Below are positions 23,572-33,600 of a DNA stretch of 63,863 nt, piece after piece. A program made the position numbers and the translations under genes. The DNA is from Candidatus Baltobacteraceae bacterium (GTDB lineage: Bacteria > Vulcanimicrobiota > Vulcanimicrobiia > Vulcanimicrobiales > Vulcanimicrobiaceae): positions 1 through 63,863 of the forward strand of contig DATJTX010000001.1 in the NCBI GenBank assembly GCA_035502855.1, given 5' to 3'. A model generated the notes under the pieces. That model did not search any database and was not told where the DNA came from. It was given only the letters and a program-made list of their open reading frames with translations. Numbering within the stretch: position 1 is the first letter of the stretch; every line of letters starts with the position of its first letter.

Positions 23572-25734
23572 TCATGGCTCGAGATACTTGGCGAACCAGC
23601 TCGCGAAGATATGCAGCCGCTCGACGCGATGGATCGGGCTTCCGACGCGGTTGAGGTCGTGATTCTCGCTCGGCACCTCGACGAAACGCACGACGCGCCC
23701 GAGCTGTTTGAGCGCCGAGAATTCATCCAACGTCTGATCGAGCGGTGTCTCGGTGTCCTGCGTCGAGTGGAGCAGCAGCAACGGAGTGTGGACGTTCTCA
23801 ACGTCGTTCAGCGGTGAATCGACGTAGTTTTTGCTCGCGGCATCCCACGGTTTTCCCCACGCGTACTCGCCGCCCAGGCCGTTGGAACTTGCGAAAAACG
23901 CGTCGAGCGACTCGGTGGCGAGATCGCTCGCGGGCCGCTCGCTGATCGCGGCCTTGAAGCGGTCGGTGTGTGAAATGACCCACAGCGTCGCATAGCCGCC
24001 GTAGCTGCCGCCCAGCACGCCGAAACGATTGGGATCGACGTTCGGCCGTTTTGCCACCTCGTCCATCACGCGCATCACGTCATCGAACATCGGCGGACCC
24101 CAATTACCCTCGAGTGCATGTTCGAACGCCCAGCCGTAGCCGATGCTCCCCTCGGGGTTGACGAAAACCACGTTGTATCCCAACCCGCACCAATATTGCA
24201 ACTCGTGGAAAAACGTCGACCCGAATTCGGCCTGGGGTCCTCCGTGGATATCGAGCAGCGTCGGCCGCTTGCCGTGCGCTCGCGGACCGACGGCGGGCAT
24301 GAACCAGGCTTGCACGCGATAACCGGCCGCATCCGTAATCCAAAAGCTTTGCGGCGTGGAAAGCAGGACGCTCGCAAGATAGCCTGCGTTGAGCGCGGTC
24401 AGCGCGCGGCTGCGGCGCGTTCGACGATCCAGCACGCACACTTCCGCGGGATGCCGGAAGTCTGCGCACGTGTACGCGATCGTCGATCCATCGGCGCTCA
24501 TCGTGCAGTCGGCGACTTCGCCGCGTCCGTCGGTGAGTTTGGTGACCAGGCCCGTCCGGCGATCGATCGCGATCAGCGTGCTCGAGCCCGGCGTCGAAAT
24601 GTCGGTGACGATCGTACGATCGCTCGGGGTGAAGAGCGGGCCGCAGATCGCACCGGGCATCTTCAAGTCGGCTAGGACCCAGTCGCCCCACTGATAGCTG
24701 TTCGAGGGGACCAGCGCCGTCGGCGCACGTTCGTTGGGTGCAATCGAGACGAACGCCGGATATTCGGCGCTGTCCTCGACGTTGCCGGAGAAGAAGTAGA
24801 GGCGATTGGTGTGATGCGTGTAGGCAGGCTGCACATTCGCTTCCTGCGGCGAGGACACGCGCCGCATCGCTCCGCCCGTGGAGGGAATCGTATACACGTC
24901 GGAGAGGCCCACCCGCGGCGAGTCGCGGCGAATCGACGTGAACGCGATACGCGCGTCGTCCGGCGACCATGCAAATTGATCCTCCGACCAGCGATGTCCG
25001 CGGGTGAGCGCGATCGCATGGCTGCCATCGGCCCGCATCACCCACAGATGCTGGTGCTTATCGTAGGTATAGCCGAGGCCGTTGACTTCGTAGCGCTCGA
25101 CGTCGATTTGCCGGATGTCGCTCGTGCGCTGCGCCGGTGAGGGCGTAAAGCCCGCCGCGGCAAAGTCGATCTGTGCCGGCGGCTGCCTGTCGACCGTTAC
25201 CGACGCGAAGGCGATCCGCTTGCCGTCGTGCGACCAGATCGGATCGTAGGCGCCCGCGGCCAGATGCGTGAGCTGCGCGGTCGTTCGCTTGGAGGGATCG
25301 TAGGCGAAGATTTGCGGTACGCCGTTGACGGATCGCACGAAGGCCAGACGATCGTCCGGCGCCCAGACCGGCGAATCCGATACACCGTCGCGCGTGATCG
25401 GGTAGGACGCGCCCCCGCTCGTCGAAACCAGCCACACGTTGCGATCGTAGCGGTCCTTCGGTCCGTTCATCCGTGCGACGACGAAGGCGACGAGCCGGCC
25501 GTTGGGTGAGATGGCCGGCGCCGAGACGAGCGAGAGCGCGAAGAGGTCCTCGGCGCGCACCGGCCGCAGCACGGCACCCGGCGATGCGATCGGAGCGAGC
25601 AGGGCGCTCGCCAGGGCCAGCGCGAGAAGCCGCTTCAGCGGCCGTAAAAGGCCGGCCCGCGAAGAATTGAGCGGTGAAGAATAGGAATCGGCAGCTTGCC
25701 CGGAGGCAGACGTGAGAAGTCGCGGCGTGCTCAT
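23572..25734 (-). CDS. S9 family prolyl oligopeptidase / acylaminoacyl-peptidase, exported
   Basis: 720 residues. The N-terminus has a signal-like stretch at about 35-55 (LLALALASALLAPIASPG). A beta-propeller of WD40/TolB-like repeats (about 60-450; SPNGRLVAF, SPDDARIAF) is followed by the alpha/beta hydrolase domain: nucleophile in GGSYGGYATLW, Asp in STQDTETPL and His in ENHDLNRVG. It cleaves short peptides, probably in the periplasm. Upstream in an operon with the esterase gene; divergent from glcD with a 56-nt spacer. Confidence 0.92.
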   Translation of the reverse strand: MSTPRLLTSASGQAADSYSSPLNSSRAGLLRPLKRLLALALASALLAPIASPGAVLRPVRAEDLFALSLVSAPAISPNGRLVAFVVARMNGPKDRYDRNVWLVSTSGGASYPITRDGVSDSPVWAPDDRLAFVRSVNGVPQIFAYDPSKRTTAQLTHLAAGAYDPIWSHDGKRIAFASVTVDRQPPAQIDFAAAGFTPSPAQRTSDIRQIDVERYEVNGLGYTYDKHQHLWVMRADGSHAIALTRGHRWSEDQFAWSPDDARIAFTSIRRDSPRVGLSDVYTIPSTGGAMRRVSSPQEANVQPAYTHHTNRLYFFSGNVEDSAEYPAFVSIAPNERAPTALVPSNSYQWGDWVLADLKMPGAICGPLFTPSDRTIVTDISTPGSSTLIAIDRRTGLVTKLTDGRGEVADCTMSADGSTIAYTCADFRHPAEVCVLDRRTRRSRALTALNAGYLASVLLSTPQSFWITDAAGYRVQAWFMPAVGPRAHGKRPTLLDIHGGPQAEFGSTFFHELQYWCGLGYNVVFVNPEGSIGYGWAFEHALEGNWGPPMFDDVMRVMDEVAKRPNVDPNRFGVLGGSYGGYATLWVISHTDRFKAAISERPASDLATESLDAFFASSNGLGGEYAWGKPWDAASKNYVDSPLNDVENVHTPLLLLHSTQDTETPLDQTLDEFSALKQLGRVVRFVEVPSENHDLNRVGSPIHRVERLHIFASWFAKYLEP

Positions 25735-25790
25735 GAGAACTGCTAGTTAACGCCGACGGGCGTTGCGCCTGCTTTGGCGAAAGCCGCAGC

Positions 25791-27179
25791 ATGTTCGCGG
25801 ATATCGTCGGCCCCGAAAACTACATCAGCGATGCAGCCGGGCTGCGCGTCTACGAATGTGACGGCCTGACCGGAACGCGCGTGCGCCCCGCGGGCGTCGT
25901 TCTGCCGGGCAGCACCGCCGAGGTGGCGCGGTGCATCCGCCGCGCCCGCGAGCTTGGCATGCCGATCGTGCCGCGCGGCTCGGGTACGGGTCTCTCCGGC
26001 GGCGCGCTGCCGGTCGAAGGCGCCCTGGTCATCGGCACGGCGCGTATGCGTTCGATCCTCGCCGTCGATCTCGAAAACCAACGCATGCGGGTGCAGCCCG
26101 GCGTGATCAATCTCGACATCAGCAAACATTTGGCGCCGCTGGGCTTTTACTACGCGCCCGATCCGAGCTCGCAGAGCGTCTGCTCGATCGGCGGAAACGT
26201 TGCCGAGAATTCGGGCGGCGCTCACTGTTTGAAGTACGGCTTCACCGTCAACCACGTCGTCGCGCTCACGCTGGTGCTCGTGACCGGCGAGGTGGTAGAA
26301 ATCGGCAGCGCGGTTGCCGATCCGCTCGGATACGACCTCATGAGTGCGGTGATCGGCAGCGAGGGCCTCCTCGGCATCGTGACCGAAGTCGTCGTGCGGT
26401 TTTTGCGCAAGCCGCAGGCGACACGCACCGTTTTTGCCACCTTTCCGTCGACCGATGAGGCGGGGGAGGCGGTCTCGCGCATCATTTCGGCCGGGATCGT
26501 TCCCGCCGCGATCGAGATGATGGATGCGCTGGCGATCGAAGCGATCGTTGCCGCAACGCACGTCGACTGGCCGCTCGACGTCGGCGCCGCACTTCTCATG
26601 GACGTCGACGGTGTCAGTGCCGAAGTCGAGGAGACCGCGCAGGCCGCGATCGCCATCCTGCAAGAGAGCGGGGCGCTCGAAATTCGCAGCCCGCACGACG
26701 AGAAGGAACGGCAGTTGATGTGGATCGGACGCAAGGGTGCGTTCGCGGCGATGGGGCGGATCAGTCCGAACTACTACGTGCAAGACGGCGTGATTCCGCG
26801 TTCCGATATCGCGCGGGTGTTGCGCGAGATCGCCGAGCTTTCCAGCCGCTCGGGTTTCCGGATTGCCAACGTCTTTCATGCCGGCGACGGCAATCTACAC
26901 CCGCTGGTGCTCTACGACGCGCGCGCCGGCGATGAATCGGAACGAGCGGAACACGTGGCCTCCGAGATCCTGCACATCTGCGTGAAGTACGGCGGTTCGA
27001 TCACGGGCGAACATGGCGTCGGCGCCGATAAAGCGGCGTACCTCGGCGAGATGTTCGGCGAGGACGATTTGGAGACGATGCAGTACGTGCGCTGCGCGTT
27101 CGATGCCACGCAGTCGTTCAATCCGACCAAGGTCTTTCCGGCACCGCGGCTTTGCGGCGATCGCGCGGGCGCGCGCTGA
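25791..27179 (+). CDS. glcD: Glycolate oxidase subunit GlcD (FAD-binding)
   Basis: 462 residues. The FAD PCMH domain shows VPRGSGTGLSGGALP, the region DPSSQSVCSIGGNVAENSGGAHCLKYG and GSEGLLGIVTEVVVRFL. The C-terminal oxidase domain has FHAGDGNLHPLV and the final GSITGEHGVGADK, which is the conserved substrate and flavin contact. It oxidises glycolate (or D-lactate) to glyoxylate (pyruvate), passing electrons to the quinone pool with GlcE and GlcF. The stop overlaps the glcE ATG. Confidence 0.92.
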   Translation: MFADIVGPENYISDAAGLRVYECDGLTGTRVRPAGVVLPGSTAEVARCIRRARELGMPIVPRGSGTGLSGGALPVEGALVIGTARMRSILAVDLENQRMRVQPGVINLDISKHLAPLGFYYAPDPSSQSVCSIGGNVAENSGGAHCLKYGFTVNHVVALTLVLVTGEVVEIGSAVADPLGYDLMSAVIGSEGLLGIVTEVVVRFLRKPQATRTVFATFPSTDEAGEAVSRIISAGIVPAAIEMMDALAIEAIVAATHVDWPLDVGAALLMDVDGVSAEVEETAQAAIAILQESGALEIRSPHDEKERQLMWIGRKGAFAAMGRISPNYYVQDGVIPRSDIARVLREIAELSSRSGFRIANVFHAGDGNLHPLVLYDARAGDESERAEHVASEILHICVKYGGSITGEHGVGADKAAYLGEMFGEDDLETMQYVRCAFDATQSFNPTKVFPAPRLCGDRAGAR

Positions 27180-28318
27180 TGCACGCGCCGGCGTCACTCG
27201 ACGAGGCTTCGGCGCTGTTGCGCGAATTGGCGGCGCGCCGGAAGACGGTCGGTATCACCGGCGGCGCCTCGCTGCGTGGTCCGAGCGCGGTTCCGGTCGA
27301 CGAGGTCGTCTCGACGCGCGTACTCGATCGGATCGTGGACTACGTGCCGGCCGACCAGATCGTCACGGCTCAGGCGGGGATGACGATCGCCGGTTTGCAG
27401 GCGGTGTTACGTGAATCGAAACAACGCCTTGCGCTCGATCCCCCGGCGCCGGACCGTACGACGGTCGGCGGCGCGGTCGCGGCCGCGAGCTACGGGCCGC
27501 TGCGCACGCGCTACGGCACCGCCAAGGACGTGATCGTGGGAATGACGATCGTTCGCGCCGACGGAACGCTCGCACGCGGCGGCGGGAAGGTGGTCAAGAA
27601 CGTCGCGGGCTTTGATATTCCGAAGTTGATGGTCGGCACCTACGGAACGCTCGCGATGATCGGCACGGTGACGTTTCGCTTGCATCCGCTGCCCGAAGCG
27701 CAGAAGGACATCGTGTTCGTCGGCTGCGACGCGAGCGCGCTGCGGCGACTCTGCGCCGCGATGACGCAGGCGCAGCTCGAGCCGAGCGCCGTGTACGCGG
27801 TCTACGACGGCGAACGCTACGCGGCGTGCGTGCGGTTCGAAGGCTTTCCGGCGGGTGTTGCGGCGCAGTGCAGCGCGGCGCTCGCGCTCCACCCGGGCGA
27901 CGTGCGCGAAGGCGCATCGCTGCGCGCGGTGCATGACCTGGCGCGTACCTCGGGCGACGTTCAGCTCAAAGTAACCGCGCCGCCGTCGATGGTGGAAGAC
28001 CTGCATGCGCGCGCAATTGCTCCGCTCCACGCGGCACTGCTTCACGCCCGTTCGGTGATCTATCCGGTGACCGGCGCCGGCTTCCTGGGCGGCGATTGTT
28101 CGGATCTGCCGCGGGTGCTCGATGCGCTTACACAAGCGCGGGCGTGGGCCGAGAGTGTCGGCGGCACGCTGGTCGTGGATGAAGCGCCGCCGCGATTGCG
28201 CGCCGCGTTCGATTCCTGGGGAACGCCTCCGCCCGCGTTCGCATTGATGCGGGCGCTCAAGGAGCGTTTCGATCCGGATCGACGCTTGAATCCGGGCGGA
28301 TTCGTGGGCGGATTGTGA
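27179..28318 (+). CDS. glcE: Glycolate oxidase subunit GlcE (FAD-binding)
   Basis: 379 residues from the ATG that overlaps the glcD stop (TGATG). The FAD-binding type 4 domain has TGGASLRG, VGGAVAAASYGPLRTRYGTAKD and the GlcE hallmark GGGKVVKNVAGFDIPKLMVGTYGTLAMIG. The C-terminus lies shorter than in GlcD, ending FDPDRRLNPGGFVGGL. GTGA overlaps the glcF start, so the three subunits are coupled. Confidence 0.9.
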   Translation: MHAPASLDEASALLRELAARRKTVGITGGASLRGPSAVPVDEVVSTRVLDRIVDYVPADQIVTAQAGMTIAGLQAVLRESKQRLALDPPAPDRTTVGGAVAAASYGPLRTRYGTAKDVIVGMTIVRADGTLARGGGKVVKNVAGFDIPKLMVGTYGTLAMIGTVTFRLHPLPEAQKDIVFVGCDASALRRLCAAMTQAQLEPSAVYAVYDGERYAACVRFEGFPAGVAAQCSAALALHPGDVREGASLRAVHDLARTSGDVQLKVTAPPSMVEDLHARAIAPLHAALLHARSVIYPVTGAGFLGGDCSDLPRVLDALTQARAWAESVGGTLVVDEAPPRLRAAFDSWGTPPPAFALMRALKERFDPDRRLNPGGFVGGL

Positions 28319-29544
28319 TCGATCTCATCTCGGAATGCGTGCACTGCGGCTTTTGCCTGCCGGCGTGTCCGACGTATCGCTCGTGGGGAGTGGAAGCCGA
28401 TTCGCCGCGCGGCCGGATCGATTTGATGAAGGGCGTCGTGGAAGGCACGCTCGCGCTGGATCAATCGGTGGTCGAGCACTTCGATCGCTGTTTGGGATGT
28501 ATGGCGTGCGTCACCGCGTGTCCGTCGGGCGTTCGCTACGATCTGCTGATCGAGGCGACGCGCGCTAAGGTCGAGACGCAGGTGAGGCGATCGCCGTTCG
28601 AACGCTGGTACCGCGCGCTGATCTTTGCGGTCTTTCCGTATCCGCAGCGCATGCTGCGGCTGGCGCCGCTCATGAATCTCGCCGCGCGGCTTGGGATCCA
28701 GCGCTTCGTACGAGGGGGCGCGCTGCTTCCAACGATCGACGTCGCGGCGGCGGCGGCGCCGTTGCCCGAGCGTCATGCGGCGCGGGGGCCGATGCGGGCA
28801 CGGGTGGGCCTACTGGCGGGATGCGTACAACGGGTGATGTTTCCGCACGTCAACGCCGCGACGATTCGCGTGCTCTGCGCCGAGGGATGCGAGGTGATCG
28901 TACCGCCGGCAGCGGGTTGCTGCGGCGCGCTCTCGCTGCACAGCGGACGTGCGCAGGAAGCGAAGCGATTCGCGCGCACGCTGATCGAGCGCTTCGAAGA
29001 AGCGCATGTCGACGCGGTGATCGTGAACGTCGCCGGCTGCGGTTCGGCAATGAAGCAGTACGGCGAGCTCTTGGCGGACGATCCGGCGTGGTCAGCGCGA
29101 GCGCAGGCGTTTGCCGGCAAGGTCCGCGACGTCAGCGAATTCTTGGCCGAACTCGAGCCGCGGGCGGTACGCCGGCCGATGGACGCCGTCGTCGCCTACC
29201 ATGATGCCTGTCACTTGGCGCACGCGCAGCGGGTGCGCGAGCAGCCGCGCGCACTCTTGTGCACTATTCCAGGCCTGAAGCTGGTCGAGATTCCGAACGG
29301 CGACCAGTGCTGCGGCAGCGCCGGGACCTACAATCTTTTCGAGCCGGCGAGTTCGCGGGAGATCGGCCTGCGCAAGATCGAGAACGTTCTCGCGACCGGC
29401 GCGCCGATCGTCGCGAGCGGGAATCCCGGCTGTACGCTGCAGATGCAGGCGCTGCTGCGTGAGCGTGGCGTGGAGCTGAAGATCGTTCACCCGGTCGAGA
29501 TCCTGGATGCAGCGCTCGATGGGCGTCGAATGGACGAAGCATGA
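28315..29544 (+). CDS. glcF: Glycolate oxidase iron-sulfur subunit GlcF
   Basis: 409 residues from GTG 28315. Two 4Fe-4S motifs are intact (CVHCGFCLPACPTY and CLGCMACVTACPSG). Two cysteine-rich CCG repeats follow (AAGCCGALSLHSG and GDQCCGSAGTYN), with VNVAGCGSAMK and SGNPGCTLQM. It transfers electrons from the flavin subunits to the membrane quinone pool. The stop overlaps the next ATG, so a secreted protein gene is part of the same transcript. Confidence 0.92.
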   Translation: MIDLISECVHCGFCLPACPTYRSWGVEADSPRGRIDLMKGVVEGTLALDQSVVEHFDRCLGCMACVTACPSGVRYDLLIEATRAKVETQVRRSPFERWYRALIFAVFPYPQRMLRLAPLMNLAARLGIQRFVRGGALLPTIDVAAAAAPLPERHAARGPMRARVGLLAGCVQRVMFPHVNAATIRVLCAEGCEVIVPPAAGCCGALSLHSGRAQEAKRFARTLIERFEEAHVDAVIVNVAGCGSAMKQYGELLADDPAWSARAQAFAGKVRDVSEFLAELEPRAVRRPMDAVVAYHDACHLAHAQRVREQPRALLCTIPGLKLVEIPNGDQCCGSAGTYNLFEPASSREIGLRKIENVLATGAPIVASGNPGCTLQMQALLRERGVELKIVHPVEILDAALDGRRMDEA

Positions 29545-30200
29545 CCGTTCGCCATGCCTATCTCGTTTTCGTACTCGCGTCGATCGCCGCGGCGCCGGCG
29601 GCGTCGCCGCCTCCGAATCCCATTACGCTTGCTACCGCTACGAAGAGCACGGGCACGGCGACGTGTTACGCGGCCGATGGTTCGTCCGCGCTTGGCACGT
29701 GGGAGCGAGTGAGTAGCCTTGGCAAAACCACGGAGCCGTCGGTGCTCGACGCGCCCGCCGAGGCAACCGCGCCGCCTGACGCGATGCTGTACTGCCGCGG
29801 AGCCGCCGGCCCCGGCCGCATCGAGGCAAAACCCGCCGACCTGGTCTACCCGCCGGGAACGATGGTGGAGCCGGTCTACAAAGTGACGATCTTGCATCCT
29901 GCCGCCGACGGACAGCCGCCATTCGACGTCGCACTCGGACCCGGCGGAGAGATCAGCAAGGCACCGTTCGGCGAGGCGATCATCTTCGACAGGCATTCGA
30001 TGCTGATCGTGCCCGCGACGTGGAAGATTGCGCGGGCGGCAATTGCCATCGAGCCCACGCGTCCGAAGACCTATTCTTCGACACTGGACGAAGGCGGCTG
30101 TGAAGTAAACCGGATGGACGACGAAGACGAATATCCGCGCTACATCGGCACCTCGGCCTCGGATTGCTCGATCAAAGTCGATCTGAATACGTTGCAGTGA
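29541..30200 (+). CDS. Secreted protein of unknown function in the glcDEF operon
   Basis: 219 residues. The ATG overlaps the glcF stop by 4 nt. The N-terminus is a signal peptide (AYLVFVLASIAAAPAAS). Four cysteines (about residues 42, 85, 191 and 209) could form two disulfides. The sequence is Pro/Thr-rich and beta-like with motifs PPGTMVEPVYKVTILHP and EGGCEVNRMDDEDE. No recognised family and no link to glycolate metabolism beyond position. Confidence 0.6.
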   Translation: MTVRHAYLVFVLASIAAAPAASPPPNPITLATATKSTGTATCYAADGSSALGTWERVSSLGKTTEPSVLDAPAEATAPPDAMLYCRGAAGPGRIEAKPADLVYPPGTMVEPVYKVTILHPAADGQPPFDVALGPGGEISKAPFGEAIIFDRHSMLIVPATWKIARAAIAIEPTRPKTYSSTLDEGGCEVNRMDDEDEYPRYIGTSASDCSIKVDLNTLQ

Positions 30201-30204
30201 CACG

Positions 30205-30738
30205 ATGATCTATCTGGCACTGCTGCGCGGCGTGAACGTTTCCGGGAAGACGGCGCCGATGGCGGAGGTGCGCAAGCACGTGGAGGCGCTGGGTTTTGCG
30301 GACGTGCGCACGCTGCTGCAAAGCGGAAATCTGATTTTCGAAGCGCCCAAGCGCGCACCGACCACGATCGAGACGGAGATCGAACGCATACTCTTACTGG
30401 AGATGAGTCTTGCGACGACCGCGATGGTGCGGACCGCTCAGGAACTGGACGAGATCATAACGGGCAACCCGTTCGAGGAAGAGGCGGAGCGCGATCCGAG
30501 TCACGTCGTCGCGGTCTTCTTGAAAGAAGCGCCCGCAGCGGCGAAAGGCAAGGAGCTGCAAGCGTCGCTCGTGGGCGCCGAGCAGACCGCGCTGCGCTGG
30601 AATACGCTCTACGCGGTCTATCCCGACGGCATCGGTGAGTCCAAGCTGACACCCGCGCTGATCGAGCGCAAGCTCGGCACGCAAGCGACCGCGCGCAACT
30701 GGAATACGATCCGGAAATTACGCGAGGCTATGGCCTAG
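30205..30738 (+). CDS. DUF1697 family protein
   Basis: 177 residues. The N-terminus is the family signature IYLALLRGVNVSGKTAPMAEVRKHVEALGFADVRTLLQSGNLIFEA. The C-terminus has the usual KLTPALIERKLGTQATARNWNTIRKL. The family is a small alpha/beta protein with no established function. The start is 4 nt after the preceding stop, so it may be the last gene of the glc operon. Its end overlaps the convergent receptor gene by 11 nt. Confidence 0.9.
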   Translation: MIYLALLRGVNVSGKTAPMAEVRKHVEALGFADVRTLLQSGNLIFEAPKRAPTTIETEIERILLLEMSLATTAMVRTAQELDEIITGNPFEEEAERDPSHVVAVFLKEAPAAAKGKELQASLVGAEQTALRWNTLYAVYPDGIGESKLTPALIERKLGTQATARNWNTIRKLREAMA

Positions 30739-33541
30739 CGACGTGCCAGCGCAGCTGAAACCGGATGGTGCGCGGGAGCGTCGGGATCAGCGTAGACGGC
30801 TCGGTCGTCTGATAGTACTGGGCCGGTCCGCCCGCCGTGAGCGGGCCGTACTGGCCGAGCGTGGTGGTCACGCCGGCGTTCGGCTGCGGCAAATAATAGA
30901 AGTCGTTGGTGTTGAGTAGGTTCTCGACGCTGAACTGCGCTTCGAGCGTGGGCGTGATCGTCTTCTTCGCGGTCAAGTCGAACTGGAGGAACGGCGGCTG
31001 AAAATACGTGTTGTTCTTCCCTTCGAAATCCGCGCCGAGGCCGACATACGATCGGTCTTTGAACGTATAATTCAGCTGGTAGTATCCCTTCATGTACGGA
31101 ATGCACGTGACGCTGCCGGGAATGGTCAGACCGAAGCCGCACGTTTGTTGGCCGTTTGCGGGTAGTGACGGGCCGAGCCCGTAGAAGACCAGCGGAATAC
31201 CGTTGACGATCGAACGTTCAAAAGCCATCGAGGCGAAATAGCCGAGGCCGAAGCGCGGCGCGTAGGTGTAGCTCAGCGTGGCTGTCTGCACGCTCAGAAG
31301 CGCAGCGTTCGTGGGTTGCACGGTGCTCACTCCGGTGAGGACCGTGCCATTATAGGGCCACGAAATCGCGGTTGGAGTCGTGAGTTCCTCAAAGACGTTG
31401 TGGACCTGCGTATTTTGCAGGTCAATTCGGAAGATTCCGTTGGGCTGCGCGCGCCAGTCCATGCCGAGACTCTCTTCCGTCGCGTTCTCGGGGTTGAGAT
31501 AGGGCGCTTTGAAGGTTACGAAGCCATTGGGTGCCACCGTGCCTGATGTAGCCGACGGCGGCGTGTAGAACGGCGCGCCGCTCAAGTATCCCGAGAACGG
31601 GAACGTTTCCGACGTTCCAACCGCCGCGCGGTAGGAGACGTTGCCGGTTGGCTGATACGTCAGCGCGACGTGCGGATCGAACCGCGAGGCGCTGCGCTGC
31701 AACGGGATTTGAGGCACCAAGTAGGTGGTCGGATTCGGCGTCGCATACGGCGTCACGTTTTGGGAGCCGTCCACGCTCCACGTCGAATCATAAATACCCG
31801 CCTTTACACCGACGGTGCGCGATACCCGGATGTCACCGACGAGCGAAAGCGTCGTATAGTGCATGAGCGTTTCGGGAACGGTAACGTCTTGCGGAATGTT
31901 AGCGTTGTAGTAGCCGTAGCTGTTATCCCCATGGAAATCGTAGGTAAATGTGAAAAGATTATCGCCAACTGGGTGGAGATAGCTTAGCGTGCTTCCGTAG
32001 AGCTTGTCCTGTTCGAGCTCGCTGAATTGCGATTGGTTACACTCGCCCGTCCCATCGGCTGAGATGTTTCCGGCAAAATAGCCGTCGTAATTCGACTCGT
32101 TGTTGCATGCGTTGATGAAGTTAGCGCAATTCGTTCCGCTCGTGCCGCCATTCGCCGCGCTGCACGCGCCGGGCAGAGAGTAGAAGTATGGGAACTCGTT
32201 CTCGTCGGCTCCGTCGAGGATCCATTCGATGTTTCCGGCATACGGGCGAATGAGCAAGGTATCGTTTCCGATGGACTGGCGAAACTCCGCGGTGAAAATC
32301 GGTTGGTTGTAATAGACGTTCGAACCGGGATACCAGGCGTATGCCGGGATAGACTTGCCGACCAGATTGCCGTAGCCGGGGTTGGTGCACGCCGAGTTTG
32401 CCGTGTACCCGGCGTTCACAAGGCACGGCTCGATCGTCGTCATGCCGAGGTATTGACCGTACGAGGTGCCCTGCGGAAGATAGCCGCCGTACGCGCCGAT
32501 GAAGCCGACTTCGAACGATGTCGCCGGCGAAAAAGAGTAGCGCAGTTTGAAGATCAAGCCCTTGTTGAAGAGCGAACCACTGGAGTTTCCGCAGAACTGA
32601 ATGATCCCCGTATTCCCCGGCAGGTTATCGCCGCTGGAGTAATTGTCGGGCGAGACCACGCAGTGCGTCTGATTGAAGAACGGTCCGTTATTGCTGCCGT
32701 ACCCGGCGCCGGCGACATACGCGAACTTACCGAACGATCCGGTAAGCAGAAGGCTGGAATATTGAGAGTTGTAGTTGTCGCTGCCGATGACGAAGTTCGT
32801 CGTCGGCTTCACCGTATATCCCGGCGTCACCAGGTTGGTGGTTCCGCCGACAGCTGTTGAGGCAAATGCAGTCGTGTTGCCCGGACCAACCTCGGTTTCA
32901 ACGCCGGAAAGCAGATACGACGGGAAATACTCGGTCAACCACACGCCAAACTCTCCGAGCGAAATCGGGTGGCCGTCGATCAGTACCTGGGTTTCGTAGG
33001 GCTGCACGCCGCCGAGCACGATCGTGGTATCGGGTTGGCTTCCCTGGCGCTGGATCACGACGTCCGGGATGCGTTGGATGACGTCGTTGATCTGCGGATT
33101 CGCGAGATTGCTCACCTCCGTACCCGGCAGATACGTGCTCGATGCCGCGCCGGTATTGATCGAACTGGCGCGCGCCGACGTCGAGACGGTGGCGATCGTG
33201 CGCAGCGAGGTGAGGTCGGCCAGTGTCATCGTCACCTCGACCGACTGCGTCGAGCCGGCGAGAACCGCAATGTCGGACAGCGAGGCCGGCACATACCCGC
33301 CCTTGGTCACGGTGAGCCGATACACTCCAGGCGTGAGTGCGAGTTTGAAATCGCCGCGTGCATCGGAGGGGACGGACGCGTGCGTCGGGCCGTCCGCCGT
33401 GACGAGTGCTCCCGGGACCGCGACGCCGGCGCTCGTCCTCACCGAGCCGGCGATCGCGCCGGACGGAGCGCCCTGTGCATAAGCAGCGAGAGGCGAAAGA
33501 GTAAGGAGCAACGCAAGACCGAAAAGACGGCGGATATACAT
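30728..33541 (-). CDS. TonB-dependent receptor with carboxypeptidase-regulatory-like N-domain
   Basis: 937 residues. Signal peptide about 1-22 (LALLLTLSPLAAYAQG). Residues about 26-110 are a CarboxypepD_reg-like beta sandwich (GAIAGSVRTSAGVAVPGALVTADG). The plug follows (NPQINDVIQRIPDVVIQRQG, QVLIDGHPISLGEFG). The beta barrel has many Tyr/Phe/Asn strands and ends with FQLRWHV. It is an outer-membrane importer of an unknown large substrate. TATAAT (33575-33580, minus strand) and GAGGGGGG before the ATG suggest its own promoter. No TonB or substrate genes are nearby. Confidence 0.9.
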   Translation of the reverse strand: MYIRRLFGLALLLTLSPLAAYAQGAPSGAIAGSVRTSAGVAVPGALVTADGPTHASVPSDARGDFKLALTPGVYRLTVTKGGYVPASLSDIAVLAGSTQSVEVTMTLADLTSLRTIATVSTSARASSINTGAASSTYLPGTEVSNLANPQINDVIQRIPDVVIQRQGSQPDTTIVLGGVQPYETQVLIDGHPISLGEFGVWLTEYFPSYLLSGVETEVGPGNTTAFASTAVGGTTNLVTPGYTVKPTTNFVIGSDNYNSQYSSLLLTGSFGKFAYVAGAGYGSNNGPFFNQTHCVVSPDNYSSGDNLPGNTGIIQFCGNSSGSLFNKGLIFKLRYSFSPATSFEVGFIGAYGGYLPQGTSYGQYLGMTTIEPCLVNAGYTANSACTNPGYGNLVGKSIPAYAWYPGSNVYYNQPIFTAEFRQSIGNDTLLIRPYAGNIEWILDGADENEFPYFYSLPGACSAANGGTSGTNCANFINACNNESNYDGYFAGNISADGTGECNQSQFSELEQDKLYGSTLSYLHPVGDNLFTFTYDFHGDNSYGYYNANIPQDVTVPETLMHYTTLSLVGDIRVSRTVGVKAGIYDSTWSVDGSQNVTPYATPNPTTYLVPQIPLQRSASRFDPHVALTYQPTGNVSYRAAVGTSETFPFSGYLSGAPFYTPPSATSGTVAPNGFVTFKAPYLNPENATEESLGMDWRAQPNGIFRIDLQNTQVHNVFEELTTPTAISWPYNGTVLTGVSTVQPTNAALLSVQTATLSYTYAPRFGLGYFASMAFERSIVNGIPLVFYGLGPSLPANGQQTCGFGLTIPGSVTCIPYMKGYYQLNYTFKDRSYVGLGADFEGKNNTYFQPPFLQFDLTAKKTITPTLEAQFSVENLLNTNDFYYLPQPNAGVTTTLGQYGPLTAGGPAQYYQTTEPSTLIPTLPRTIRFQLRWHVARP

Positions 33542-33600
33542 CTGGCCCCCCTCGAAACGATATTAAGCCTGGATTATATTCAATACGATTGGACAAAGCA